Positions 1 through 8,472 of a stretch of DNA of 12,352 nt are shown here, piece after piece. The translations under genes and the position numbers were made by a program. The notes under the pieces were generated by a model that did no database searches, was not told the DNA's origin, and saw nothing but the letters and a program-made list of their open reading frames with translations. Numbering within the stretch: position 1 is the stretch's first letter; every line of letters begins with the position of its first letter. The stretch comes from Trueperaceae bacterium. GTDB lineage: Bacteria; Deinococcota; Deinococci; Deinococcales; Trueperaceae. The stretch lies in assembly GCA_007128755.1 (NCBI GenBank), contig SKWV01000461.1, forward strand, positions 1-12,352. Direction: 5' to 3'.

Positions 1-681
1 GCGCCACGCGCGCGCCTTGTCGAGCGGCTCGTCCTCGTACGTCAGGTCCAGCCCGGTCAACGTCGAGAGGCGCTCGGCCACCTGGCGCAGGCTCAACGCC
101 TCCGGACCGGTCACGTCGAGCGCACGGTCGCTCGTCGGCTCCGCCACCATCGCGGCGACCACCACCCGAGCGACGTCTTCGCGGGCGACGAACGCGGCGG
201 CGCCTTCCCCCGCCGGGGCCCGCAGGACGCCGTCCAGACCGACCATCTCCGGTAGCAGATCGAGGTAGAGGTTGGCGCGCAGCAGCGTGACGCGCATGCC
301 GGTCGCCGCGAGCGCCTCCTCGCTCGCGTGATGGTCGCGCGCCGCCGGAGAGGGCGAGGACGCGGAGGCGCCCTGGCACGACAGGTAGACGACGTGCTCG
401 ACACCGGCCGAGACCGCGGCCGTGAAGACGTTCGCGTGGAGGGCCGGACTCTCGCCGGGCGGCCCGGAGACGGAGACCACGAACGCCGCGCTGACGCCCG
501 CGCAAGCCTCGCGCAGCGCGGCGGGGTCGGCGTAGTCGGCGCCGACCGCCTCCGCGTCGTTCAGGTGCGGTGCCCGCTTCGGGTCACGAGCGAGCAAGCG
601 CAGCCGCGCTCCCCCGTCCGCGAGCATCTCCGCCACGCGGCGACCGACATGACCCGTCGCGCCCGTCACCAGCATCGTCAT
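1..681 (-). CDS. NmrA-like atypical SDR, NAD(P)-binding oxidoreductase, 3' end cut by window
   Basis: 227 codons are visible before the window edge; by my recollection the family is about 280-290 aa, so the C-terminus is missing. The N-terminus has the atypical-SDR dinucleotide-binding loop GATGHVGR (residues 7-14) in a Rossmann fold. The middle carries ARDHHASEE (114-122) and LLRANLYLDLLPEMVG (133-148), as in NmrA-type/NAD(P)H azoreductase-like SDRs, followed by RGPAG-like and TGPEALSL (191-198) segments. No YxxxK catalytic pair is seen, which fits the atypical subgroup that may sense or reduce with NAD(P)H; the substrate cannot be read from the sequence. The first ATG (681) was chosen; a second in-frame ATG two codons later also fits. 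The start lies 14 nt after the stop of the baeRF3 gene, and a GAGGGG-type ribosome site overlaps that stop, so co-transcription is likely. Family assignment is firm, function is not. Confidence 0.88.
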   Translation of the reverse strand, partial: MTMLVTGATGHVGRRVAEMLADGGARLRLLARDPKRAPHLNDAEAVGADYADPAALREACAGVSAAFVVSVSGPPGESPALHANVFTAAVSAGVEHVVYLSCQGASASSPSPAARDHHASEEALAATGMRVTLLRANLYLDLLPEMVGLDGVLRAPAGEGAAAFVAREDVARVVVAAMVAEPTSDRALDVTGPEALSLRQVAERLSTLTGLDLTYEDEPLDKARAWR

Positions 682-695
682 CCGCCGCCCGCCCC

Positions 696-1850
696 TCAGT
701 AGCGGTAGATGGCGGCGAGCCCGGTGTCGGTGGGCATGCGCTCGGCCGGCACGACGATCACCTCGCCGCCGCGCCGCAGCACGTGCTCGCCGATCTCGTC
801 GAGCACGTCGCCCACGTCGGGATCCTCGAGGTCGAGGAAGGCCACCTGCCCGGTCTCCGGATCGACGCGGCCGGGGAGCAGCCGCTCCGCCTCGACCAGC
901 AGCGTGTCGACCCGACCGGCGATCGCCGCGATGGCCACGTCGCTGACGTCGGCCGCACCCTGGTCCTGCGCCGACGCGGTGCCGAAGCGCTCGATCAGCG
1001 CCTCCAGCCGCGCCAGGTAGGTCGGCTCGAGCGCCGTCCAGGCGCGCTCCAGCAGGTCGTCGGTGTCGATGCCGCTGGGATTGACGGCGACCGCCTCGTC
1101 GACGAGGTAGGGGTTGTTGCTGAGCTCGCGGAAGACGCCGTGATACTCGGGCAGCGCAGCGAGGAGCAGGGGCAGGCCCGATGGTCGCGAGTGGTGCTCG
1201 AGGATCGCCTTGTCGACGGCCAGGAAGTACCGCTTGGTGTCGATGTCGAGCTCGTCCTTGCGCGCGCCGTGACCGTGGACGCTCGGCGCGGCGCCGGTGC
1301 CGCCCTTGGAGCCGTACGACGCCACCGTGAGGTGCGGATCGGTGAGTTCCTCACCCAGGGCGTCGGTGAGCGTCGCCGGGACGCCGGACGCGAGATCGAC
1401 CTCGTCGAGCGCGTCGCGCGTTCCCTCGTACAACCGCACGTTCTCGCGATCCAGCGCGAGGACCTGGAAGCGATCGGCCGACTGCATGATCCGCAGCAGC
1501 GGCTTGGTGTGGTAGGTGTCGGCCACGACGGCGAGCTCGGGCACGGGCCGCTGCAGCCGGTAGACGCGGAAGTCGTCGGCCGACACGAGCACGGCGAGGC
1601 CGTCGCGGCTGTAGCGCCAGAACATCTCGTCGTCGCCTAAGTCGCGGAGCGGTTTGAGCAGCGCCTCGGCGGCGTCGCGCTGCCCTTGCGCCTCGAGCGA
1701 CTCCTCGAGGGAGCGCACGAGGTTCTTGAACCTGATCGGGTCCTGGGCGTTGTCGGGGGCGTGACGGTGCGTCGGCTGGTAGAGCGAGAGGCACGGCGGC
1801 TCCTGGGGAGCGAGCAGCGCGTCGGGGTAGTCGCTGGTGAGCGATTGCAT
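696..1850 (-). CDS. baeRF family 3 protein (bacterial archaeo-eukaryotic release factor homolog)
   Basis: 384 aa, complete. The N-terminal signature CLSLYQPTHRH (20-30) followed by DPIRFKNLV (37-45) and the C-terminal GEVIVVPAERMPTDTGLAAIYRY region (362-384) are hallmarks of the baeRF family 3 domain, distantly related to eRF1/aRF1 and eL30-like folds. The family is thought to act on or near the ribosome, perhaps in rescue or modification, but its biochemical activity is not established. I see no GGQ peptide-release motif. A glycine-rich stretch around 183-186 (GGTG) and GHG at 193-195 sit in the middle domain, but whether they are functional is unknown. The ATG is preceded by GGAGGT with a short gap of about 4 nt. 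A 19-bp dyad lies about 24 nt upstream of the start. The SDR gene follows closely. No transmembrane segments; probably cytoplasmic. Confidence 0.88.
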   Translation of the reverse strand: MQSLTSDYPDALLAPQEPPCLSLYQPTHRHAPDNAQDPIRFKNLVRSLEESLEAQGQRDAAEALLKPLRDLGDDEMFWRYSRDGLAVLVSADDFRVYRLQRPVPELAVVADTYHTKPLLRIMQSADRFQVLALDRENVRLYEGTRDALDEVDLASGVPATLTDALGEELTDPHLTVASYGSKGGTGAAPSVHGHGARKDELDIDTKRYFLAVDKAILEHHSRPSGLPLLLAALPEYHGVFRELSNNPYLVDEAVAVNPSGIDTDDLLERAWTALEPTYLARLEALIERFGTASAQDQGAADVSDVAIAAIAGRVDTLLVEAERLLPGRVDPETGQVAFLDLEDPDVGDVLDEIGEHVLRRGGEVIVVPAERMPTDTGLAAIYRY

Positions 1851-1873
1851 GGGACCTCCGGTCGGGATCGATC

Positions 1874-1892
1874 GGCCGTCGTCACGACGGCC
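1874..1892. promoter_or_regulatory. 19-bp dyad upstream of the baeRF3 gene
   Basis: GGCCGTCGT, one central base, then ACGACGGCC: perfect 9-bp arms. It lies about 24 nt upstream of the baeRF3 ATG inside the 151-bp gap after the M24 gene. It could be an operator for a dimeric repressor or, in the mRNA, an 8-bp stem with a 3-nt loop next to the ribosome site. No convincing -35/-10 pair was found in the gap, so where transcription starts is unknown. Confidence 0.45.
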
Positions 1893-2001
1893 TGGAGCAC
1901 GCCGCGCCCGACTTCGGACCGGCGCTCCACGGCAACGGTACCCTCACGCCAGGCTGCGCTCACGTGCAAACGACCAGGTGCGTCCCTCCGCGCGACCGGC
2001 G

Positions 2002-3096
2002 TCAGGGGCTTACAGGCACCACGATCGGATCGCGCGGGAGGTCCGAGAGCACGACGCAGCCGCTCGCGGTGACGGCCACGATCTCCTCGAGCCGGACGCC
2101 GAACTCGCCCGGCAGGTAGATGCCGGGCTCCACCGAGTGCGTCATGCCGGCCTCGAGCACGACGTCGGACGTCGCGGTCAGGTAGGGGGGCTCGTGCCCC
2201 GTCATCCCGATGCCGTGGCCCGTGCGGTGCACGAACCGGGGGCCGTAGCCGGCCGCCTCGATCACCTGTCGAGCGGCGCGGTCGACGTCGCGAGCCCGCG
2301 CTCCCGGCCGCACCGCGGCGAGCGCCGCCGCGACCGCCCGGTCGACCACGGCGTGGATCTCGAGGTAGCGGGCCGACGGCTCGCCCACCACCACCATGCG
2401 CGTGATGTCGGAGCAGTAGCCCTCCCACGTCGCGCCCACGTCGACCACGACGGCGTCGCCCTCCTGTAGGGGCCGGTCGCCGGTGGCGTGGTGCGGGAAC
2501 GCACCGTTCGGGCCGCTCCCGACGATCGCGAAGCTCGGCTGAGCGCCCAGCGATCGGAAGCGCTCCTGCGCGACGTTCGCCAGCTCGCGCTCCGTGACGC
2601 CGGCGCGGGCGTAGGCGGCCACGGCGCGGATGGCGTCGTCGGCCTGGGCCGCGTTGCGTCGCAGGAGCGCGATCTCATCAAACTCCTTGCGGGCGCGGAT
2701 CGGCGCCAGCAGCTCGCCGAACCGGCGCGTCCGGCTCCCCGGCAGCGCCTCCTGGACGGTCAGCGTGAAGTCGCTCCGCATGGCGTCCTCGACCGCCAGC
2801 TCTACGGCCGCTTCGGCGCCGACGTCGGCCAGCGCGGCCCGCAGGGCGCCCTCGGGGCCCTCCTCGTCGGCGTGCGTGTGCAGCCGTTCGTCGGTCTGCG
2901 CCCGGACCTCGTCGGCGTTCAGCGCCGGCATCACGAACGCGAGGCGCTCGCGTCCGATCAGCAGGAGGCACAGCCGCTCGTCGGGGTGCGGCCTCGCTCC
3001 CGTGAGGTAGGCCATGTCGGCGCCGGGTCCTACGACGGCGAGGTCGACCCCCGCCTCGTGCATCGCCTCCTGCACTCGTGTCACACGCGTCGTCAT
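2002..3096 (-). CDS. M24 family metallopeptidase (Xaa-Pro peptidase-like)
   Basis: 364 aa, the usual length for prolidase/Xaa-Pro aminopeptidase-like proteins. An N-terminal creatinase-type domain (about 1-130) precedes the pita-bread catalytic domain. All five metal ligands are visible: Asp219 (VVVDVGA), Asp230 (CSDITR), His294 (RTGHGIGM), Glu323 (SVEPGIY) and Glu337 (VRLEEI), with the family PHHATG (201-206) upstream. It should therefore be an active dinuclear-metal peptidase cleaving X-Pro bonds in peptides, in the cytoplasm because no signal peptide is present. The ATG at 3096 is preceded by AGGAGGTGA, a near-perfect ribosome site about 10 nt away. It follows the GGDEF gene by 59 nt on the same strand and may be co-transcribed. 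X-Pro aminopeptidase and X-Pro dipeptidase cannot be told apart here. Confidence 0.92.
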   Translation of the reverse strand: MTTRVTRVQEAMHEAGVDLAVVGPGADMAYLTGARPHPDERLCLLLIGRERLAFVMPALNADEVRAQTDERLHTHADEEGPEGALRAALADVGAEAAVELAVEDAMRSDFTLTVQEALPGSRTRRFGELLAPIRARKEFDEIALLRRNAAQADDAIRAVAAYARAGVTERELANVAQERFRSLGAQPSFAIVGSGPNGAFPHHATGDRPLQEGDAVVVDVGATWEGYCSDITRMVVVGEPSARYLEIHAVVDRAVAAALAAVRPGARARDVDRAARQVIEAAGYGPRFVHRTGHGIGMTGHEPPYLTATSDVVLEAGMTHSVEPGIYLPGEFGVRLEEIVAVTASGCVVLSDLPRDPIVVPVSP

Positions 3097-3155
3097 ACCG
3101 GCGTCACCTCCTGGCGCATGGCGCGATCATGACCCACCTCGCACCAGCCGTCCAG

Positions 3156-5168
3156 TCACGCCGAGAAGAACGCGTAGTCGCCCCTGCCGGCCTCCTTCAC
3201 GCGGTACATCGCCAGGTCGGCCGCCTTCATGAGCGCGTCGGTCAGCCGAGCGTCGCGTGGGTAGATCGCCACCCCGATGCTCGCGCCGACGGCGAGGCTG
3301 CGGCCACGCAGGACGAAGGGCGCGTCGAACGCCTCGAGCAGCTTCTCGGCCACGAGCTGGGCGTCGCGATCGCTGCCGATCTCCTGGAGCACGATCGCGA
3401 ACTCGTCGCCACCCAGCCGCGCGACCGTGTCCGCCGCCCGGACCGCCATCACCAGCCGCGCCGCGACCGCCTCGAGCAGCTCGTCGCCGACGTCGTGCCC
3501 GAGCGTGTCGTTCACGTGCTTGAACCCGTCGAGGTCGAGGTAGATCAGGGCCACGCGCTCGCGCCGACGGTGGGCGTGGGTGATCGCTTGCTCGAGCCGG
3601 TCCTGGAAGAGCCGCCGGTTGGGCAGGTTGGTGAGCGGGTCGTGGCTGGCGAGGCGTTCGTACCGCGCCCGCTCGAGACGGAGGTCGCGCTCGAGGTGGA
3701 GCCGCTGCAGGGCGACGGCCACCTGCGCCGCGAGCGCCTGCGCCGTCGAGCGCGCCGGCATCTCGAACGCGTCGCGGTCGTCGAAGTTGTCGAGGTTCAT
3801 GAAGCCCTTCACCTCGCCCGCGACGACGATCGGTATCGACAGCGTCACCTCGATCTCCGCGAGGCGCCCAGCACGCTCGAGCCCTTCGCGCCGCTCGGGG
3901 GCGACGTTGGGCGACTCGCGCACGTACACGCGCTCCACCGCGGGCGGGATCGCGCGGGCGAGCTCCGCCTCACTCAGGCGGATCGTGAGCAGCCCGCCTA
4001 AGTCGAACCCCACGGCCGCGACGTAGCGGTAGAGCCCGTCGTCGTCACGCAGCACGATGCTCCCGCCCTGTGCGTCCGGCACGAGCGAGATCGTGCGCTC
4101 GAGCACCTCCTGGTAGAAGTCGTCGCCGAGCGAGGCGGCCAGCATGTCGTTCGTCACGTCGACGAGCGCCCTGCGGAACGCGACCTCGCGCTCCAGCACG
4201 GCACGCGCTCGTTCACGCTCGACGACGTCGCGACGTAGCGCCTCCTCCATCAAGCGGCTCTCGGTCGTGTCGGTCACGACGCCGTGCCAGAGCGTCCCGC
4301 CGTCCGGCATCCGCTCCGGCGCCGCGTGCGCCCGGACCCAGCGCGTGCCCGCGACCGGGTGATGCATGCGGAACTCCTGGACCCACTCGCCCAGGGAAGC
4401 ACGAGAGTGTTCGATGGACGCCTCCAGCTCGGCGAGATCGTCGGGATGCACCCGGGAGAACGCCACGCTGGCGTCTGCCGTGACGTCCTCGGGATCGACG
4501 CCGAAGACGCTGAGGATGCCGGGACTCGCGTAGGGGAAGCGCAGGGTGCCGTGGGCGTCCATGTGCAGCTGGTAGACCACGCCGGGCACGAGCGCGGCGA
4601 GCGCGGTCAGCCGCCGCGCGACCTCGTCGCGCTCCCGAACGGCGTCGCGGCGTTCGAGTGCGGCCGCGAACACGTTGGCGACGGCGCGCAGCAGCGTCAC
4701 CTCCTCGTCCGTCCACGCTCGCTCCGAGCGGACGCTGTCGAAGCCGACGAAGCCGAGAGGGCGGAGCGGTCCCGGCATCGGGACCCAGAGCATCGACCGG
4801 ATCGCCTGCTGCTGGAACGTCGCGATGATGTCGGGTGAGGCGTGGAGCGTGGTGAGCGTGGGGATGCGGACCGCGTCGCCGCGTGCGAACGCCGGCAGCC
4901 ATGCACCCAGGCGTGCGATCGAGACGCCTTGGATGGCGAGCTTCTCCGCCGAGACGCCGGTAGCGACCCACTCGTGCGTGTTGCTGAAGGTGGCGTCGTG
5001 AAAGGTCATCACGTAGGCGCGGTCGACGTCGGTGAAGGCGCCCACCTCCCCGAGCGCGACCTCGATGCCGGCGTCGATGTCGTCCTCGAGCAGGCTCGCG
5101 AGGCGGGCCGACAACTCGAGGATCACGTCGCGCAAGCGTCCATCGGCGGTCGGGCCGCTCAAGGTCAA
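3156..5168 (-). CDS. Diguanylate cyclase with GAF-PAS-GAF sensory domains
   Basis: 670 aa. Order: GAF (about 15-172), PAS (about 185-305; VHPDDL at 240-245 is typical), a helical linker, a second GAF (about 335-490), then GGDEF (about 502-670). The cyclase domain has DPLTNLPNRR (510-519), LDLDGFKHVND (544-554) and the intact active loop GGDEF (586-590), so it should make c-di-GMP from two GTP. An RxxD inhibitory site (RAAD, 577-580) sits five residues before the loop, predicting product feedback inhibition. There are no membrane segments; the sensor is cytoplasmic and its ligand is unknown. The frame stays open upstream to about 5268 without an ATG or GTG. The start is taken as TTG at 5168, with GAAGGA about 10 nt before it; another TTG lies two codons in. 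No EAL or HD-GYP domain follows. The M24 gene begins 59 nt downstream. Confidence 0.93.
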   Translation of the reverse strand: MTLSGPTADGRLRDVILELSARLASLLEDDIDAGIEVALGEVGAFTDVDRAYVMTFHDATFSNTHEWVATGVSAEKLAIQGVSIARLGAWLPAFARGDAVRIPTLTTLHASPDIIATFQQQAIRSMLWVPMPGPLRPLGFVGFDSVRSERAWTDEEVTLLRAVANVFAAALERRDAVRERDEVARRLTALAALVPGVVYQLHMDAHGTLRFPYASPGILSVFGVDPEDVTADASVAFSRVHPDDLAELEASIEHSRASLGEWVQEFRMHHPVAGTRWVRAHAAPERMPDGGTLWHGVVTDTTESRLMEEALRRDVVERERARAVLEREVAFRRALVDVTNDMLAASLGDDFYQEVLERTISLVPDAQGGSIVLRDDDGLYRYVAAVGFDLGGLLTIRLSEAELARAIPPAVERVYVRESPNVAPERREGLERAGRLAEIEVTLSIPIVVAGEVKGFMNLDNFDDRDAFEMPARSTAQALAAQVAVALQRLHLERDLRLERARYERLASHDPLTNLPNRRLFQDRLEQAITHAHRRRERVALIYLDLDGFKHVNDTLGHDVGDELLEAVAARLVMAVRAADTVARLGGDEFAIVLQEIGSDRDAQLVAEKLLEAFDAPFVLRGRSLAVGASIGVAIYPRDARLTDALMKAADLAMYRVKEAGRGDYAFFSA

Positions 5169-5228
5169 GGATGACGTCCTTCGCCCGGCGACCAGGCACC
5201 GGATGGCGTTGCTCCGAACGTACCCGGC

Positions 5229-5242
5229 CGAAGGCGCCTTCG
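5229..5242. promoter_or_regulatory. 14-bp palindrome upstream of the GGDEF gene
   Basis: CGAAGGCGCCTTCG is a perfect inverted repeat about 60 nt upstream of the assumed TTG start, in the gap between the 65-aa gene and the GGDEF gene. A TANNNT-type box (TACGTT on the minus strand, 5217-5222) lies next to it but has no matching -35. It contains the 11-mer GGCGCCTTCGC, which recurs upstream of the large SARP and in the left flank of repeat copy 2. Confidence 0.35.
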
Positions 5243-5293
5243 CTGCACGAAGTTTCTCGTTCCGTCACCCATCGACCCGCGCTCGCGCGGCGC

Positions 5294-5491
5294 TCAGCGC
5301 AGGCCCTGCTCCTCGGCCACGCGCTGCGCGTACTGGAGCGCGGCCGCCCACGTCCGGAACTCGCGCACCTCACGACTGCGGAGGTCGTGGATCACGATGC
5401 AGCGCCCGTCTCGTCCGTCGACCACGCGGACGATGAGACTGGCCGCCACGCGTTGCTGCTCCACACCGCACGATGGCCCGCCGGGCGTCAC
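5294..5491 (-). CDS. Small hypothetical protein (65 aa) downstream of the SARP-ATPase gene
   Basis: 65 aa from a GTG start only 7 nt after the stop of the 983-aa regulator, so translational coupling is likely; no good ribosome site is visible. A later GTG (codon 10, 5464) is an alternative start. The C-terminal part, with IVIHDLRSREVREFRTW (32-48) followed by a helix AAALQYAQRVAEEQ, reads like a compact beta-strand-plus-helix protein and not like frame noise. I do not recognise the family. There is no signal peptide, cysteine cluster or membrane segment. The operon position suggests an accessory role with the regulator, but that is inference only. Confidence 0.55.
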   Translation of the reverse strand: MTPGGPSCGVEQQRVAASLIVRVVDGRDGRCIVIHDLRSREVREFRTWAAALQYAQRVAEEQGLR

Positions 5492-5498
5492 ACGAGCG

Positions 5499-8450
5499 TC
5501 ACACCGGCCGCCCCGCCTTCGCCGCCTCGAACTCGGCTCGCATGTGAGACGGGAGGCGCCCGGCGTCGCGATCGGGCACGAGCGCCCACAGGCGCGACAC
5601 CTGCGCGTCGTCGCCGTGGCGGAGCACGGCCACGGCCACGGCCCCCTGGGCCACGGGGTAGTCGGTGTCGGCGAGCGACGCCAGGGCGGCGTCGAGGAGC
5701 GGCCGGACGCGCTCCTCGCGCCCGCTGCGCGCGTGCATCAGCGCGCTGCGGGCGAGCGCGATGAGCCGCACGTACGGCTGGTCGTGCTGCTCGAGGAGCG
5801 GCTCGTAGTGCCGCAGCGCCTCGTCGTACCGTCCCGCCTCGAAGTGGTTCGCCGCGAGGTTGTTCCGGAGGATGGGCACGTTGTCGTAGGCGCCGAGCGC
5901 CAAGGCCTCCTCGGCGAGCGGCACCGCGTCGTCGTGTCGGCCGAGGTCGGCGTAGCAGAAGAGCAGGTTGATGGTGGCCTCGACCTGGTGGTAGCGCGCG
6001 CCGAGCACCCGCGCGAGCGTGAGCGCCTCGAGGTGCAGCGGTAGCGCGTCGTCGTGCCGGCCCACGTCGTCGTACAGCGAGGCCAGGCTCGTCACGAACT
6101 GCGCGAACCGGAGATCGCGGCGGCCTCGTCGTAGCCGCGCCACCACCGGCTCGAGCAGATCGACGGCCTCGTCGGCCCGCACCAGCTCTTTCGCCGCGCG
6201 AGCCCTGAGCATCACGTCGTCGAGGAGCAGATCGGCGTCGTCGACCACGGACGCGAGCCCTCGGGCGGCCTCCAGGAGCGCGCTCGCCTCGTGGGCCCAG
6301 CCGCGGTGCAGCAACAGGCCGGCGCGCGCGAGCGTCGCGGCGAGCCGCAGGGACGCGGGCGCCGACGCGTGACCCTCCTCTTCCTCGACCGCCCGGATGA
6401 GGTCCTCGGCCTCGTCCGGCCTGTCGGACTCCCGCGACGCATCGGCGAGCGCCAGCCGCAGCCAAGCCCGATCGTCGCCCGGTGGCGTCCGCCCGACGGC
6501 GGCCCGGAGGGCCGTGACCGCGTCCTCGTGCAGACCACGGGAGCGCAGCCCGCGGGACTGTGCGAGCCACGCCTGCCGCGCCTGCGGTACGGCGCCGGCC
6601 GACCACCAGTGCTCGGCCACGATCCCCGGCTCGGCGTGCCCCTCGAGGGCCTGCGCCACGAGCTCGTGCAGGACGTGGAGCCTGACGCTCGCGATCCCCC
6701 GGTGCAGCGTCTGACGGAGCAGATCGTGCCGGAACGCACCATGTTCGACGAAGCCAGCGCTCGTGGCCTCGGCCACACCCTCGGCCGCCGCGGTGATCGA
6801 CAGCCCCGTCACGCTCGCGAGGAAGCGAGGCTCGAACCCGGTCTGCGCGACCGCTGCCGCCTCGAGCACGCGGACCGTGGCGTCGCCGAGGCGCGACAGC
6901 CGCCGGCGGATGACGTCCGAGACCGCCCGCGGGACGTCGAGTTCGCCGTAGTCGTGCGTGAGGTCGTCGACGTCGGTGTGCCAGCCGCGCTCGTCGGCCT
7001 GCAGCACGCCCGACTCGAAGAGCGCGCGGAGGCTCTCGAGCGCGAACATCGGGTTGCCCCCCGAACGCTGCCACAACCAGCGGGCGAACACCGGCGGCCC
7101 CGACGTTCGGCCCATGAGGTCCGCCACCAACGTGCGCACGTCGTCCTCGCCGAGGACGCCGAGCTCGATCTCGGTCACGAGCGCACGCGAGCGGAGCGTG
7201 TGCAAGGTGGTGGTCAGCGCCGCTCCCGCCTCGCCCGAGCGATAGGCGCCGTAGATGCGTACGCCTCGCGTCGCGAGGTACACGATCGACTCGAGCGTGG
7301 CGGCATCCGCCCACTGCAGGTCGTCGATCACCAGCGGAGTGCCGGAGGCTTCGATCATCCGCGCCAGCGCCTCGGCGAGCCGTCCCTTGCCGGTCGCCGG
7401 ATCGATCGGCCCGGGGATCAGGCCGGGGGCGATCTCGGGCACCAGCCGCGCGAGGTCCTCCAGGTAGGGTCCCAGTCCGGCCGCGAGCGCCGGCTGCGCC
7501 CTCACGAGCGCCGCCAAGGGGTGATACGGGAGTCCCTCGAGCCCCTCCTGGGCGGCCGTCCGCGCCGCCTCGGGGAGGAGATCGCGCAGGAACGCCGTCT
7601 TGCCGATCCCCGGCTCGCCGGCGACGACGACCACGATCGTGGTCGCGGCAGCTGCCGAGCGTCGCGCCGCGTCGCGCGCCACGAGCCTCGGCGGGCTCAA
7701 GCGACCGGCGGCGAGCGGCGCCGTGGCCTCGGGGCGAGGCGCATCCTTGATCGCCGCGCCGCGCGCGAGCGCGCGCGCCAGCTCCTGCGTCGACTCGAGC
7801 GGCTCCAGCGCGAGCTGTTCTCGGAGCTCGCGGGCGAAGCGCTCGTAGGCCGCGAGCGCCGCGTCGCGACGACCGGCGCGAGCGAGCACTCGGACGTGGG
7901 CCTGCACCACGTCTTCGGCCAGCGGCTCCAGCTCGAGCAGGCGGCGGAAGCGATCGTCGGCGTCCTCGAAGCGGCCCTCGGCACCGGCGTGGCTCGCGTC
8001 GCGCATGCAGGCGCCGTGGAACGCGGCGTGGAGCCGCTCACGCTCCGTCTCGACCCACGCGTCCATCCCGCCGATGTCGTGCACCGAGAACCCGTCGAGG
8101 AAGGGGCCGCCGTAGAGCGCGACGGCGCGCGCGTGTTCGCCGGCGGCGAGCGCGCGACGGAAGTCGGCGACATCGCACGCCACCGGCCACCGGACCGCCT
8201 CGGCGGTCACCTCGAGCGTCGGAGCCAGGGCGAGCCGCTTCACCCGCAGCAGCAGTTGGCGCAGGTTGCGCTTCGCGCTCGACTCGTCGGCATCGGGCCA
8301 GAGGAGCAGCGCCAGGCGGTTGCGATCCACCCAGCCGCCGTCGCAACCGACGTAGGCCAGCAGGCAGCCGCGGCGATCGCCGGGGAGCGCGCGACCGAGC
8401 GCACGCTCGCCGATCACCGCGGCGCCGAGCAGCGAGAGTGTGGCGGGCAT
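5499..8450 (-). CDS. SARP-type regulator: winged helix-BTAD-ATPase-TPR (AfsR-like architecture)
   Basis: 983 aa. The OmpR-type winged helix (about 3-90) has the SARP pattern LAYVGCDGGWVDRNRLALLLW (31-51) and RNLRQLLLRVK (61-71). The bacterial transcriptional activator domain (BTAD, about 93-230) has YGGPFLDGF (113-121). A P-loop ATPase follows, with Walker A GEPGIGKT (278-285) and Walker B LVIDDLQWAD (373-382). The C-terminal half is helical TPR-like repeats, clearest at 790-885 (YDDVGRHDDALPLHLEAL, YADLGRHDDAVPLAEEAL, HFEAGRYDEALRHYEPLL). There is no C-terminal LuxR helix-turn-helix, so DNA binding should come from the N-terminus. Family members are ATP-dependent transcription activators of metabolic or secondary-metabolite genes; the target and signal here are unknown. 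The start is the ATG at 8450; a weak -10-like TAGACT lies 9 nt upstream without a -35. Repeat copy 1 lies about 93 nt upstream. A shorter paralog precedes it. Confidence 0.9.
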   Translation of the reverse strand: MPATLSLLGAAVIGERALGRALPGDRRGCLLAYVGCDGGWVDRNRLALLLWPDADESSAKRNLRQLLLRVKRLALAPTLEVTAEAVRWPVACDVADFRRALAAGEHARAVALYGGPFLDGFSVHDIGGMDAWVETERERLHAAFHGACMRDASHAGAEGRFEDADDRFRRLLELEPLAEDVVQAHVRVLARAGRRDAALAAYERFARELREQLALEPLESTQELARALARGAAIKDAPRPEATAPLAAGRLSPPRLVARDAARRSAAAATTIVVVVAGEPGIGKTAFLRDLLPEAARTAAQEGLEGLPYHPLAALVRAQPALAAGLGPYLEDLARLVPEIAPGLIPGPIDPATGKGRLAEALARMIEASGTPLVIDDLQWADAATLESIVYLATRGVRIYGAYRSGEAGAALTTTLHTLRSRALVTEIELGVLGEDDVRTLVADLMGRTSGPPVFARWLWQRSGGNPMFALESLRALFESGVLQADERGWHTDVDDLTHDYGELDVPRAVSDVIRRRLSRLGDATVRVLEAAAVAQTGFEPRFLASVTGLSITAAAEGVAEATSAGFVEHGAFRHDLLRQTLHRGIASVRLHVLHELVAQALEGHAEPGIVAEHWWSAGAVPQARQAWLAQSRGLRSRGLHEDAVTALRAAVGRTPPGDDRAWLRLALADASRESDRPDEAEDLIRAVEEEEGHASAPASLRLAATLARAGLLLHRGWAHEASALLEAARGLASVVDDADLLLDDVMLRARAAKELVRADEAVDLLEPVVARLRRGRRDLRFAQFVTSLASLYDDVGRHDDALPLHLEALTLARVLGARYHQVEATINLLFCYADLGRHDDAVPLAEEALALGAYDNVPILRNNLAANHFEAGRYDEALRHYEPLLEQHDQPYVRLIALARSALMHARSGREERVRPLLDAALASLADTDYPVAQGAVAVAVLRHGDDAQVSRLWALVPDRDAGRLPSHMRAEFEAAKAGRPV

Positions 8451-8472
8451 CGTTCGCGCAGTCTACGGTGCT

